A DNA stretch of 64,000 nucleotides, from the NCBI GenBank assembly GCA_963585895.1, contig OY757904.1:82492889-82556888 (forward strand), given 5' to 3'. This document shows positions 34,320 through 45,915 of this stretch, one piece after another (position 1 is the stretch's first letter; every line of letters begins with the position of its first letter). The notes beneath the pieces are model-generated. The model had not been told where the DNA came from and did no database searches. It saw only the letters and a list, made by a program, of their open reading frames with translations. The position numbers and the translations under genes were made by a program. Source of the DNA: Sepioteuthis lessoniana (taxonomy: Eukaryota > Mollusca > Cephalopoda > Myopsida > Loliginidae).

Positions 34320-34650
34320 AATTTTTTATAGAATGTCAATTTTCTTTTAAATCAAAGATTTTATTTCTAGTTGAATATTATGCAATCTAATGGATATTAT
34401 CAGGTATTATTTATTACTAAACACTACAGTGCCAGTCAATAATATGAATATGCAGCAGTGAAAAATAATACTCCTTTTAGATAAATTTATGCAATTTTAT
34501 TTTTCATTACAGAATTTCAATGCTGACAAGTTTGGTAATAAATAATACTAAATGATATCCATTTTGATTGTAGAAATCAAAAATTCTGTTATTTTTTCAG
34601 TTTAGAAGAAAATTAACATTTTATAAAGAATTTTTAGGGGTATACTTTCA
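34320..34650. repeat. Palindromic MITE family D (D2)
   Basis: The left half (AATTTTCTTTTAAATCAAAG, TAATGGATATTATCAGG, CACTACAGTGCCAGTC) is roughly the inverse of the right half (TTTGGTAATAAATAATACTAAATG, ATCCATTTTGATTG, TTTCAGTTTAGAAGAAAATT). Long inverted halves with a short centre, no coding capacity. Confidence 0.65.
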
Positions 34651-34926
34651 AATAAAAATTGGCTGTATTATATATATACTAAAAAGAATTTAAATCACAC
34701 CTTCTTATTTTTAATTCTAATAGTTTCATATGTTTTTCATAAAATAGAAAATGCTATCAGCAGTTGAAACTTTTTGGCAAAGAAATGGATGATATAGAAA
34801 ACATGAAACTATTAGTAATGAAACAAAACTGATGAGAAATTTAAATTCATTTTAGTTTTTATATTGCTCTGCTGACCAGCATTTGAACACTTGATTTATG
34901 AAATACTTTTTAAATGATTGTTTTAA

Positions 34927-35042
34927 TAGCTCTGTCCCAATACAGGATGTAGCCTGGAAGACCTCCCTGGAGCGATGGACAATAGAGATGGGTGGTGAGA
35001 GAGGGTCAGGAGATCCATGCTAGCAGCGCGACTTGATGATAT
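34927..35042 (+). repeat. RTE LINE extreme 3' end
   Basis: ACAGGATGTAGCCTGGAAG, GACCTCCCTGGAGCGATGG and GAGAGAGGGTCAGG match the last codons of the 26.9 kb RTE, ending at GCGCGACTTGATGATAT. Only about 115 bp, a very short insertion. Confidence 0.8.
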
Positions 35043-35043
35043 A

Positions 35044-35132
<89 letters not shown>
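35043..35132. repeat. Compound (TG)n(TA)n(GA)n microsatellite at an RTE tail
   Basis: Starts at the RTE 3' tail, with TG to 35052, TA to about 35092 and GA to about 35132. The arrangement suggests the retroposon tail seeded the microsatellite. Confidence 0.9.
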
Positions 35133-35133
<1 letters not shown>

Positions 35134-35520
35134 CATTTGCTGGTGTAGTAATTTGCACCAGTTATGAGGTCAAGATTGAATCACACCTGTTTATTTTACA
35201 ATCTTTATTGTCAATTAAAAAATACCTTGTCCATTAAAAATAGTTGTTACTATACAAGATAAATTCACATAACAGAAAAGGACCTTATGTTTACATGGTT
35301 GAATAAATAAGTGTTTGTGTCTGCAGAATGTCACAAGTCAAAAATATTTTAAAATTTCATATATTTGTTTTTTTTTATATTTATATTTATTTTTTTAATA
35401 AATTACATTCATAAAATTGACATGAAGTTTTTACTTATGTGTAATTAATGATTTAGTATGTAGTGCCATTTCTTCCTGTTGGGGTAAAAATTGAATTCTA
35501 AAATCCTTTTGCAATATTTA

Positions 35521-35558
<38 letters not shown>

Positions 35559-35860
35559 AAACATTTACCATATTTCCTGCCGTATTGTCTCATAACCTTG
35601 TCTTTCAGGGATGATCATTTAACTGATTAGACTACCAAAGGTGTCACAAACATTTCCATTCTTTCTGAATCTGTTCAATATTTTTAAAAATTATTATGCT
35701 CAGTTTTTTTCTTCATGGATACTGACTTAAAATCAGGCTCCAGTGCTGAATATATGAAGTTAACCTCTGGTCATTTTAGGTAATTGCTGGTCATCAGATG
35801 GTAAAATATACCATTCATGGTCAAACAGAGACTTTGATATGAACAACAAAAGGTTTTTTG
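35133..35860. other. Non-coding with a (CA)n tract
   Basis: (CA)n at 35522-35552. Otherwise AT-rich and unassigned. Confidence 0.5.
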
Positions 35861-35861
35861 A

Positions 35862-36150
35862 TTTCATAAATGATGAGATAGATGATGTAAGATCAATGTT
35901 CTTGCACATGGCCAACTATAATTTGGATGTTTATGTGTAGGTAACAAAAAAGGATTGTGTAAAATTGTGTAGTTGACCCACCAGCTTGATGACTGACATG
36001 TTTTGATGATTTTGACCAGTGTCACCTCAGTTAAGATATGAAAACTAAAACTGAAGCTTTAATGAAAATATGGATTTTGATTGGTTGATATGAATATAGC
36101 AACAATGGTGGAAGACTGGGTTTAATCAGTTAGATTTGAGAATTACTCTC

Positions 36151-36205
<55 letters not shown>

Positions 36206-36482
36206 AAAATTATAGACTTGAGTCATTATCCCTTTTTTGTTCATTTGGGCTACCATACTAAAAATTACTTATCTCCTTAATTATGTTTATAAGCCCTACA
36301 ACAGGGGATGACCTTTAATAAGAAATACCAAATGATATAGTCTATCAGATCCATGTTTTTCACATAGCTAGCTATATGTTGGATGTTCATGAGTAACAAA
36401 AAAAAACTTCAAAGAAATTCAGTAAAGTTGGCCCATTTTGACATTTATTCATTGATTAACACAGTTAAAACATATAAAATCA
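35862..36482. repeat. Pair of diverged direct repeats (family F) around a (TA)n tract
   Basis: 35862-36052 and 36322-36482 share an ordered set of matches: AAATGATGAGATAG / AAATGATATAG, AGATCAATGTT / AGATCCATGTT, TTGGATGTTTATG / TTGGATGTTCATG, GGTAACAAAAAA / AGTAACAAAAAA, GTTGACCCA / GTTGGCCCA, CAGTTAAGATATGAAAA / CAGTTAAAACATATAAAA. A (TA)n tract at 36154-36200 lies between. Family unknown; could be an old tandem duplication. Confidence 0.5.
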
Positions 36483-36871
36483 TATTCTTTTTGTCTAGGG
36501 AGGATTGACAATGAATGGCTTTTAAATTCTGTCAGGGACCAAGTGCTAGTAAGACTCACATGTTGTGTAAACAACACTAAATATTTACAAAAGATAGGAG
36601 AAAAAGAAACATTGTGTACAAAGAGACTCTCAAAAACTAAGCAAAATTTTTCTTTATGCTTAAAGTTCTTGTTTCTATTCCACCCTATTGATGAGGCTTA
36701 GAATACAATGAATGCATATCTTGCAAAGGGGTAATAAAAAAGCCTCTCCACTAAATGTAGTTTTATGTCATAATCAAAATACCAATAATTAAGAGGATAA
36801 TATTTGTCAAAATTATTAATAATGATGATGACTGATTCAAGATTAGAATTTCAAAATTCTTCAGGGTAAAG

Positions 36872-37133
36872 TAAAAGTAAAGTTGGTGACCATAGTCGAG
36901 AGCAACCAGAAGGTTCCCTTTTCCATAGCTACTACACCAAGGTGTAGGGGAGGGCGCTACTTCTTTCTTTGGATTGCTCCATTTTACCCTTGATATGTAC
37001 CTTATATTGCTGAGTGTTTTGCAAGGAGGTATCAAGTACCATTTTAAAGTCTTTGGTATGACACAACCTGGGATTGAACCCAGGTCTCCCAGACCATTGG
37101 CGGACACTCTACCCACTAAGTAAACTGCATTAT
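36872..37133 (-). repeat. tRNA-derived SINE, family C (copy C3)
   Basis: The minus strand starts with TTAGTGGGTAGAGTGTCCGCC (A box) and CTGGGTTCAATCCCAGG (B box). The body carries GTCATACCAAAGACT and ATGGTACTTGATACC, and the tail is (TTTAC)-like at 36872-36890. The boxes are intact, and the copy is well preserved. Confidence 0.85.
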
Positions 37134-37671
37134 GATCCAAAAATGATGTAAATAAGGTTTGATATTTAATCTGTTCTTTATATTATCCACAGACACAGAC
37201 TTGGAGTGAGCATAAATACCTGGCTTCATATGCTTTGGAGAATCCATAAAAAAGGCTATTAATGTATCTGAATTTCTATGAGATGATTGTTTTTAAAAAT
37301 GAAACAAAAGAATGCATTTAGTAAGATTTATTAACTCCTAAAGAAAGGAAAGGAATACCTGAAAAAGGCCAGTGGGTACAAGTGGCCAAAACATTATGAG
37401 CATGACAGTCAAAATGAAGACAATCACCAGAATCATGTAAATAATATAAATGATAAATACCATTAAGAATAATTCCTCAAAATCTTTTTTGCAAAATTTA
37501 TATTCTCTAACAACAGAGAATAGTCAGTTTCCAAAATCAAGAAAAATCAAGGAATATCATCTATGAACTTTGAAATATGACAAAACATGACAATACTATA
37601 ATCACCAAAGATAGACTATATGGAATAAGTTTGCTTTCATTTGTATTTTGTCTGATATTGTTCCATCCTGC
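37134..37671. other. AT-rich non-coding, nothing recognised
   Basis: No gene or matched repeat. Confidence 0.4.
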
Positions 37672-38095
37672 TGGTGAGACTTAGAATATGTCAACTATAT
37701 TCCCTCCAAAGAGGTAAGATATCCCCCACCACAGAAAATAGTGTCTTGTGTATGACATGAGAGGCTCTTGTGTAATCATACTATTGTTGCTATTACTCCC
37801 AGTTTCACTCAGACCTGTAGTGATAATATCTGTTAGAGTCCTGTCTGTGAGTTAAACAGCCATGGTTGAGACAATGTTTAAAATGATTTAACTATATAAA
37901 TGCTTGTATTGGCTCATAAAACTGATATTTCAACTAAGTATATAGTTTTTCTCTAAATAAATTAAATGAAGATAAATTTTAGTACTGAATGTAATCAGCA
38001 ACCATGTTTGTTAAACTGATTTTAAACATAAAATAATCTAACAAGAGCTGATATGTTGTAAAACCAACCAATCAACCAACCTGATATCAAATATA
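37672..38095 (+). repeat. Family A retroposon, diverged copy
   Basis: Plus-strand order: TTAGAATATGTCAACTATATTCC, AAGAGGTAAGATATCCCCC, TGTATGACATGAGAGG, TTGCTATTACTCCC, an eroded array, then GAGCTGATATGTTGTAAAACC and CAACCAATCAACCAACC, again an AACC-type tail. Confidence 0.65.
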
Positions 38096-38231
38096 TTGAG
38101 ACTGAAGTTGTATTTACCAAGACATAAATGAACAATGAATAAAATGCTAATTTTCTTCAAAATAGTTTTTTGGACATACAATACAAGTTTTTATTTATTT
38201 GTTTCATTAAAATGGAATTTGAATTATATAA

Positions 38232-38640
38232 AAGTCACTCAAATCTTTCTTCTTACAATCAGAGTTATATATGCAGGTAATCTAGCATTGAATTCTTTAT
38301 TTTGATGTATTTAATAACAGAGTTATAAGTAAGAAGAAAGACTTGAATGACTTTAATGCAACTGAAATTCTTATGACTAGAAGACTAGGTCAGAATATTT
38401 CAGAAATGGCACAGGTTATCAGGTACCCACATTTAAATGTGGATAGTATCTATTAGCATTGGTTTGAGGAAAAAAAATGACCAACTGCAAACAAGACATT
38501 TGAAGGTAAAGATTTATCAATATGAGAAGTGAACAGAGGTTTTCTCTACCAAATATGGGCTACAAAATTTGCTAGTTCTTCTGGAAAATGCTGTATCTTA
38601 ACATTCATGAGGAAAGTACTTAGTCTTATAACTAATGATA
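38232..38640 (+). pseudogene. Tc1-like transposase N-terminal relic next to an inverted repeat
   Basis: From about 38331 the frame reads KKKDLNDFNATEILMTRRLG, then QNISEMAQVIR and a broken DSIY.HWFEE stretch. This matches the helix-turn-helix start of Tc1-type transposases (typically KKKDLSDFDKGQIVMARRLG). The beginning of that region (38329-38353) is an inverted copy of 38232-38257 (AAGTCACTCAAATCTTTCTTC), giving 24-25 bp arms about 70 bp apart. The catalytic domain is absent. Not functional. Confidence 0.65.
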
Positions 38641-38679
38641 GCATCACCCAAAAATAAATACACCCAATCAATTCTTTTT

Positions 38680-38850
38680 ATAAAAATTAATTTTCTTCTA
38701 AATCAAAGATACCAATATACTGTTATTTCTCATGAAACATTATAGAATCAAAGCAGATATGAAAAAGTATTATTTATTACCTAATTCTACAACATTGAAA
38801 TACTGAATCCCAAAATAAATTTCAACAACTCAGTAACCAAAAATAAAATT
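38680..38850. repeat. Palindromic MITE family D, half copy (D3)
   Basis: TTTTCTTCTAAATCAAAGATACC, CATGAAACATTATAGAATC, TATTATTTATTACC, AACTCAGTAACCAAAAATAAAA match the left halves at 50.2 and 61.0 kb. Ends at a (TA)n tract. Confidence 0.6.
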
Positions 38851-38906
38851 GCATGTATATACATGTGTGTACATACATGTGTATATATATATATATATAT
38901 ATATAT

Positions 38907-39978
38907 TGTCACGTGATATCCCACTGGGAGGAGGGAGATAAAATTACTACTCCTCGTGTTTGAATTAACAGTATCTAGCCGTCAAAGAGTGACCGTTAGG
39001 AAGGAATGTGGGTCACACAGGGGAGACCAGATGTTGGTACTTAGTAACCTCAGGTTGCCGGACACCAAGGGGGAGAAGAGAGAAGCCAAATGATTGGCTG
39101 GGACCCCAAAACGGAAGTGGGGACTCCCTCCCCTCAGCGGATGTAAATAATAAGAAGGTTAGTTTTTGAGCAGGGTTCGTAGCGGGCAGACAAACCATAG
39201 CCAGTATTCCGGGTTGAAGACAAAAGAATACCTGAGACACGAAGGACCCCAGGTTCTTCAAGCCAGTGTGAAAAAATAGAATAAAGTCTATTAGCCCGTG
39301 AAAGAAGAAAGATTCTCCAGTGGAGCACCATCGAAAAATAAGATAAGTAACTTTGGGGCCATTTCTCCTTTATACCCAAACTTTATATACCACTCTCTCT
39401 CTCTCAATTTCAAGAAAAACAAAAGTCAAGAAAAGACATTTATATTCGTGGACTGTCAAATTATTATATGTTTTGACACTTTGAAAGTGTATATAACTGT
39501 AGTAAAGGAATCATATATTTTTATGTTACCACGTGGTCTAAGTTTGTTCTTTGCAGTTCTTCTACGAATTTGTTACTTCATGCTTCCTTTTCAGCTTCTA
39601 TTCGCCTTATGTTATCTTGCTTAGAATTGTCCTATTAATTCCTTTAAAATATCACACGGGAAACCGGAGTTGCCGACTACTACAATATAATATTATTATG
39701 ACTAAAACCTATAGGTCCATATTCTTCCATTATCTTGGGGAAGGAAGTGAAAGCGGCCTGGTGGGTGAGTGGATAGTGTGAAATTTGGAACCCCTTGCCA
39801 GCGGCGGTCAGTCTGGCCCTAAATTAGTCCCTCACATAATATGCCAGTTCTTATATGCCTGAGAGAAAAACTCTGAACGAGGACTTATTATGTAGGGGAT
39901 CAAGTGCCAACCTGCCCCGTCTTCACACGTGCGAAAATAAAAGTCCTGTTTTGGGATTTTAGTCAATTTGCCGTCACA
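38907..39978 (+). mobile_element. Solo LTR of an LTR retrotransposon
   Basis: 1072 bp starting TGTCACGTGATATCCCACTG and ending GCCGTCACA, an inverted TGTCAC...GTCACA terminus pair. Homologous along its length to 56490-57666 (shared blocks include GACCCCAAAACGGAAGT, GGAAACCGGAGTTG, CCCCTTGCCAGC and CCCCGTCTTCACACGTGC). It sits inside a (TA)n tract, so its target duplication cannot be read. No internal region: a solo LTR left by recombination. Probably Ty3/Gypsy- or BEL-like; not resolvable here. The two copies have diverged moderately, so neither is very recent. Confidence 0.85.
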
Positions 39979-42280
39979 ATATATATATATATATGTGTGT
40001 GTGTGTATATACATATAAGGTGTGTACTTATTCTTAAACTGCAACATACTGGATTAAATTCTAAGATTAAATCTCAATACATTTTGATGACACTTAAAAA
40101 AATTATTCCACACTTGCTTTCTTTTATTTTCATACTTTTGCATATCTTGTTTAATTATTTCACATTGATTTTGTTTATTATTCCAAGACTTAAATTGAAA
40201 GAAACCCAACAAATTGAAATTTCAAATATTGATTAGAAATAAAAGCTGCGAGAAGCATATATATCACCTGCTTCTGGAGCTTCTTTCTAAATTTAGAATG
40301 AAAGTGAAACTTCAGTTTCAACCACAAAGCAAAATAGCAAAAAGCAATTTCTTTGATTTGCACTTTGGTAATATCTGATTGTCATGGCAAATTTGAAAAC
40401 ATTGTTCCTACATGATGTTGAGTTAAATGACTTACATGAATAGGTTTGATTGTATGTAAGCCAAAATATATCCAAATCCAGTAAATAGTGAATATGGATA
40501 AAAAATGTTTTAGTTATTATTTGTATACAAAACTTTGTGATATCAATTTCTGTCAATTTTCACTAATTAATTTAGTATCTGTTTGTTAGTACACACAAAT
40601 TTAACCAGCTCAGTGATGGTGTGGGGATTAAAAAAAGGACTGAAAAATAAAATGAATAGATTAAAAAATAGCAGTTTACCAGGAGACCTCTGGCAGGAAG
40701 TGAAATCCACACACCCCTGAAAAGAGGCGCTTCCTTGTGCCAAAAGAGAAATTCTCTAAGCTTTTATCACTTCTATTCAAAGGACCTTTGTTTCCCTTGG
40801 TAGTACACATGCTCACCAAGTTCCAGCTGGTTGTGTCTCCTGTTTGTGGCTGCCTCTGCTAAACATACCTTCCCGAACACATCTACTGGACACATGATGA
40901 ATTTCAAATGGATAACTCATAAAAAAATGACCCTGATATATTTCAACAACTTGTCCAGGAGATGTGACTATTTCTATGGGTACAGGAAAACATTCCCACC
41001 ACAGAATAGTCTTTAAACCCCAAAATAAAGTTTGAATTTAAAGGTATCCTTGTCTCTTTCCCTCTGTCTTTAATATTCTTGCAGCTTCCCACTAACAAAA
41101 GAGGGCAACAAGTGAATGAGATAAGAAAAAAAAGAAGTCAGATATGAAACTCTGAACCCAACAGTTCACCGATTACCACTACCATGAACCATCATGAATA
41201 AAACCTTCTTATTGTTCCCCATAAGAGTTAAACTCCAAAGATAGACTAAAACCTCCCTAAATTCATTTGATGTATAGTATACAAATTCTGCAAGATCATT
41301 ATAATAATTAGTATTAATTATAATTACTATGGTAATAGTCATATTTTATACTCTACTCAGATTGTTCATATTCATTTATTAAATGTGACACAATGCCAAG
41401 GTAATGGTGCACTCACTAAAGATTAAACTTACTACACTACATAAACAACCACCTCAGAATGTTTATAAAATCATTAACACTTGCCAGATTTAATTATTTC
41501 TCTTTTATCAATGACAAGGTTGAAAAAAAATTAATTGCTATTATTAACTATACAAATTTTCATACGCTTTTATTGTTAATTATTTTCAATCATTTTTTAA
41601 GAAAATGGATATGATATTTCTTCTAGTATTGTAACTTGTTTGTTTATATAAATAGGAACTTTGTCTTGACTGTTCCAATTTTTCAAATCCTGCTCCCACA
41701 TTTCTCATCCTTGCTGCCAGTATAAAAATATGTCACTGCACTAATTGCTATGCTGATTTCAAAATCAACCCCCTTTTTTTTCTCATAACAGCTGCCATGA
41801 GTGTGTTGAATATATAACATACCCCAAATCTTATAAGGGCAGGATATTTATCTATCTTCATTGAGTTATTCCTCTCACCTCAGCATCATATTGCTAATCT
41901 TAAAACTCCTTGATCTGATCCTAGTGATGTTAGTATCAAAAAGGGATACCTTCAAGCAAATAACTAAATAGTATCTGTGAGGGCAGATCATTGGATTGGA
42001 AGTTGATTGTTCACAGATCCAAGCATTAGGGCTCATCTCAGTGATTGATTAATAGGATCATCCAATGTAAACCAAAAAAGAAAAGAAAAATGATTCTTTG
42101 TAGCTTTCCTGTAATAAGAATTTTCTCTTTTATTTTTGGTAAAGTGATAAAAATCTACAAAAAATGTATTTGTAATGGTTTGTTTGCTTCATGGGGAGTG
42201 GAAGTAGGCAATATGCTGTTTTCCTCTTTCTTTGTTTTTATGAGCAATTGTTTAGGTTTTAATGGGGTAAAGTTGCTTAC
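39979..42280. other. Non-coding, mostly unassigned
   Basis: A TA/TG tract follows the LTR to about 40015. 40680-41040 is less AT-rich than the rest and may be an old repeat. A CTTTGTTTCCC...AAGTTCCAGC pair there recurs near 60429-60455, but that is too little to define a family. No gene seen. Confidence 0.45.
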
Positions 42281-42284
42281 TCCA

Positions 42285-42465
42285 TAGTTTTGAATTCAGA
42301 GTTTTTACTTCTTTTAAACTGGTTGCAAAATAAATAGCTAGTTGGTTGCCAAATAGTCAAGCAGATTAGACTAAAGAGCTTAAGCTACTCTATTATTTTA
42401 ATTATAGTTCAGAGAAAAGGACTCAAACCTTTGCCAAGGGAATTAGTATGAAGTGAAATGAAACA
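42285..42465 (-). repeat. SINE family B, body fragment
   Basis: The plus-strand view GAATTCAGAGTTTTTACTTC, AACTGGTTGC, CAAACCTTTGCCAAGGG matches the 48.3 kb copy in the same orientation. Head missing or decayed. Confidence 0.55.
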
Positions 42466-42518
42466 ACCTTATCCAGGATATGAAATCAATTTGTCAAATT
42501 TATTTTCTACAATAACTT

Positions 42519-43172
42519 GCCCGGTCACTGGGGCTATAGAATACACCGACTGCACTTCAGCAGAGAGGTAAGACACCCCCCACCAATGAGTGTCCTGATA
42601 TGACACTAAACAATCTGATGGTAAGGTTCCAGTAATCCTGGCGCTTTGGGAAATGAGGAGCACCCCTTCATTGTTATTGCTCCCAGGTCCACTCTAGCCC
42701 AGAGTGGTAGCACCTGATAGGGCCCTATCAATGGGTTAAATAGAACTGCATACTTATGTTAAACTGAATTGTTTCAATTAGAACTGTTTGACTAAACTGA
42801 ATAGCTTAAAATAGAAATGTTTTTGGCATATAAACTTTACTTACATTTAAACTGCATGCTTATGCTAAACTGAATTATTTGAGATGGAACTGTTTTTGAC
42901 ATTGAAACTGTACTTACACTAAACTGAATTGTTTAATATAGAAGTGTTTTGACATTTAACTGTGTATAAGCAAAATCTGTACTCATACTAAACTGAATTA
43001 GCTGAATTAGAACTGTTTGAATAAACTGAATAGCTTGAAATAGAAATGTTTTCGACAGTTAAACTGTACTCATTGAAATAGAACTGATTATTTGTATAAA
43101 AATGGATTTGGCATTAAATAACCAACAATGGTTGATATGCCATAAAACCCAAACAACCAACCAGTCAATCCT
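42519..43172 (+). repeat. Family A retroposon, near full length
   Basis: Sense strand is plus: GCCCGGTCACTGGGGCTATAG, CCGACTGCACTTCAGCAGAG, GTAAGACACCCCCC, GGTCCACTCTAGCCCAGAGTGG, then five or so TAAACTGAATTG/TTAGAACTGTTTGA array units, the 3' hairpin GGCATTAAATAACC...GGTTGATATGCC and the tail ATAAAACCCAAACAACCAACC. One of the clearest copies for defining the family. Confidence 0.85.
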
Positions 43173-43709
43173 ACTATAGCTGCTATGCCAGGCACTCCTA
43201 ATTTATAATAAAATCTAGTAAATATTTCTTTACAGAGCTGTGATTCTCAGAGACTCAGATCACATTTCTCCTCTTGAGATCCTGAGTTTCCTCAATTGCT
43301 TCTCAATTTTTGAACTTTCATCTTGTAATTTTTCACTGTCATCTTCGGCTATGATTTACTAAACTTTGATTAATCTGCCACACTGATCTCAGAATAATTA
43401 TTGTATCTGCTGTTCCTAATTGTTCAACCATCTGAGTATTGACAAGGCTCATCATTGTTTAACTTGTTATTTTTTAAGCTTTGTTAGTCTGACATGTAGG
43501 TCTTGGGTTGCTTAGAATACACCTGCTGTTACTGAACCATTTTGTTTGGTTGATGAAATAATTGTGGTTATTATTTTAAACTTTGATTCATGTTTTGCTA
43601 TAGATTTATTTAACTAGGTTCATAAGACATTTGAAAAGTGTGAATTTTGCTCTATTGATTTTTTATGCTAATGGTTTTATTTTCATTGATTGTTGTTTAT
43701 TTTAGGCTG
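43173..43709. other. Unassigned sequence before the mariner relic
   Basis: A short minus-strand frame at 43200-43360 is charged and coil-like (EDDSEKLQDE...EKQLRKL), but it is short and unrecognised. Probably old transposon or chance. Confidence 0.3.
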
Positions 43710-44513
43710 CCAAATTAAAGATGGAAAAAAAAAGCTAATTCAAATGATTTTATTATAAGACTTTAGAGTAAGATGTAAAGCAGCTGAAATGGCTCACAAT
43801 ATCAGCCAAGGATTTTGCTAGCGGATTGTTGACAAAAATGCAGCTTAACATTGATTTTTAAAAAATTTGAAACAAAAATGAGTCTTGAAGTTCAAGAAAG
43901 TTGCAGTTGGTGCCATTTTTATTGAGGGCCTCTAAACCCTGACCATCAAACAATTGTCTGGTATTTGTATCAAATTGGAAAATGAAAAAAGCTCAACAAA
44001 AAACTAAATGAAAAAATAAATTAACAGTAACAAAAACTATTTCTTGTGTACAACAAAACCAATCCACATCTTCACTGCTTTGAGACATGTATTGAAAAAT
44101 GCACTGCATATAATAATCAACAATTATTAGATTAAAGTAAACCACTAAAACCTTTCCTCAAATCAAGGCTGCATCAACTGAAATTTATGGTCATTGTTTG
44201 GTTGGCAACATTACAATTCCTTAAATTCTGGCAAAATTATCACAGCTGATAAGTATTGTCAGGAAATTAACAAAATACACCAAGAAATATCATGTTTGCA
44301 TCCAGCATAAGTCAATCAAAGAAAATAGATTCTTCTCCATGATAGAAATTGCCTGACAGAAATTGAATAAACTGGACTATGAAATTGGACCCCTCAAATC
44401 AACTGCCACTTTTCAAGCATGTAGAGAACTTTTTGAAGAATTCATCAATTTTAGAACTTCAGAATTCCATGCTACCAGAAGGAATAAACTTGTTTATCAT
44501 TGATAAAGAAGTA
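43710..44513 (+). pseudogene. Old mariner (SETMAR-like) transposase relic
   Basis: Broken plus-strand frames follow mariner order: DFRVRCKAAEMAHNISQGF (N-terminal helix-turn-helix), IGKMKKAQQK, HQLKFMVIVWLATL, ADKYCQEINKIHQE, ILLHD (second catalytic aspartate region), LNKLDYEIG. These are then joined by deletion of the PDLSP catalytic part to CRELFEEFINFRTSEFHATR at the C-terminus. Dead. It is truncated at 44513, where the younger mariner begins, so the insertion postdates it. Confidence 0.7.
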
Positions 44514-45428
44514 TACGAGGATCATTAAATAAGTTTCCAGACTTTTTTCGTATGGGCACTTTTATTGATAGTACACACATAAAACTCTAGTCCCCTTCGA
44601 AGTAATCTCCTCAGGCTGCAATGCACTTGTTGTACCGCTCCAACAACTTCTGGAAGGCCCCATCGAAGTCCTCCTGTGTGAGCATGTCAATGACCTTCAT
44701 CACAGCCTCTTTCATCTCCTCAATTGTCTCATAATGACAGCCTCTGAGCTTTGGGAATAACCAAAAGTCCCAGGGACCAAGGTCTGGACAATAGGGAGGC
44801 TGAGGAACTGTCTTGGGGCCCATCTTGGTCAAATAGTCTGTGACAAGGACGGAGTTGTGGACTGGTGCATTGTCCTGGTGGAAATGCCACTGACTCGATT
44901 TGAAGAGTGCTGGCCTCTTCCGATGGAATCTCTTCCTGAAATCCCTTAAAACCTCAACATAGTAACCCTAACCCTAACCCTTTGGCCAATCAACTCTGGT
45001 CTATTGACTTCCTTACTCTTGCCACACCTCTCATCATCCCTCACAGACTCCCTGGCTTCCTTGAATCTCTTATGCAACTCAAAAACTGATGCTTGATTCA
45101 TGCAAGATTCTCCAAAAGCAGTCTGAAGCATTTCATACGTTTCTGTGGCATTTTTTCCAAGTTTAAAACAGAATTTTATGGCATATCGTTCTTCTAAAGT
45201 GTCCTCATGTCCAGATTGCATTTTTGAAATTCACAAGCTGTAACAATCAGGCTTTAGTAGAGTGTATTCTAATTCCTGCTGTAGCTGTTCAATTGAAGCT
45301 GAAATCATAAAAATTGGTCAGTCATCTCATAAGATGTATAGCAATAACATAGTGAATTTGCAAGAGTCTATGACAACTTTTAATGCCGGTACAAATAAGT
45401 CTGGAAACTTATTGAATTCACCAGATTA
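44514..45428 (-). mobile_element. Internally deleted mariner inserted in an older mariner
   Basis: About 0.9 kb, bounded by TA and TIRs: TACGAGGATCATTAAATAAG at 44514, and GTCTGGAAACTTATTGAATTC reading out at 45400-45428. It is the same family as 9066-9895 but keeps more of the centre. CCCTAACCCTAACCCT sits at 44965-44982, at the same internal junction as in the 9 kb copy. Confidence 0.88.
44590..45210 (-). pseudogene. Mariner transposase remnant
   Basis: On the minus strand [20 protein letters not shown] opens near 45221, followed by the helix-turn-helix part (SVFELHKRFKEARESVRDDE, CGKSKEVNRPELIGQ). A TTAGGG-like run then encodes RVRVRV. After a frame change come SSQWHFHQDNAPVHNS (second catalytic aspartate) and YCPDLGPWDFWLFPKLRGC (third), ending YNKCIAA. 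The segment with the first catalytic aspartate is deleted, so the product would be inactive. Confidence 0.85.
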
Positions 45429-45649
45429 TAATGGTTCTTATTTTGAATTTTTTTCTCTGTTTTTGGCATTTAATCTTAGTAAAAGAAGAAAGAAAAAATC
45501 TAATTTGCATAAAACTCGATCAAAATAGTTATAGTTTTTTAAGCTCTTTTAGGAAACTCTTCTCTAATAGGAATCTATAATATGTAAATAAATAACTTCA
45601 TATTTGATTTAAAGTTCACAAACACATGATAGAGTATTCACTCAAAATC
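45429..45649. other. Short unassigned gap
   Basis: Does not resemble the old mariner that flanks the other side, so the old element is truncated here. Confidence 0.4.
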
Positions 45650-45915
45650 ACTGCAACAGGCAGGACATGACATTAGATTAGTTTTTAAACAGAGTAAAGT
45701 TGGTTGTAATTCAGAGTTTTTCTTCTAGACTGATTACCTAACAAAGAGTAAAGAATCCAATCTGTCCAATCTGCTATAGTTGGGAGAGAACAGATGGGGT
45801 CATGACTTTCCTAAGAACATTAGAAAGAGTGAAATACAAACAACTTTGTGTAGATTTTGAACTTGGGTTGCCAATTTCATTTCCTACAATGATAAACATT
45901 TCACTAAGTGCATCT
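45650..45915 (-). repeat. SINE family B (copy B6)
   Basis: The plus-strand view AGGCAGGACATGACATTAG, GGTTGTAATTCAGAGTTTTTC, CTATAGTTGGGAGAG, GGTCATGACTTTCC matches the 48.3 kb copy. A B-box relic TTTGAACTTGGGTTGCC lies near 45857. Confidence 0.7.

Noticed and set aside
40680-40850. Repeat family shared with 60300-60470
   Set aside because: Only two 10-11 bp matches at similar spacing (CTTTGTTTCCC and AAGTTCCAGC). Too little to claim homology by eye.
44962-44985. Interstitial telomere or chromosome-fusion scar
   Set aside because: Only about three hexamers, and they sit inside a transposon at a junction shared with another copy, so they moved with the element.
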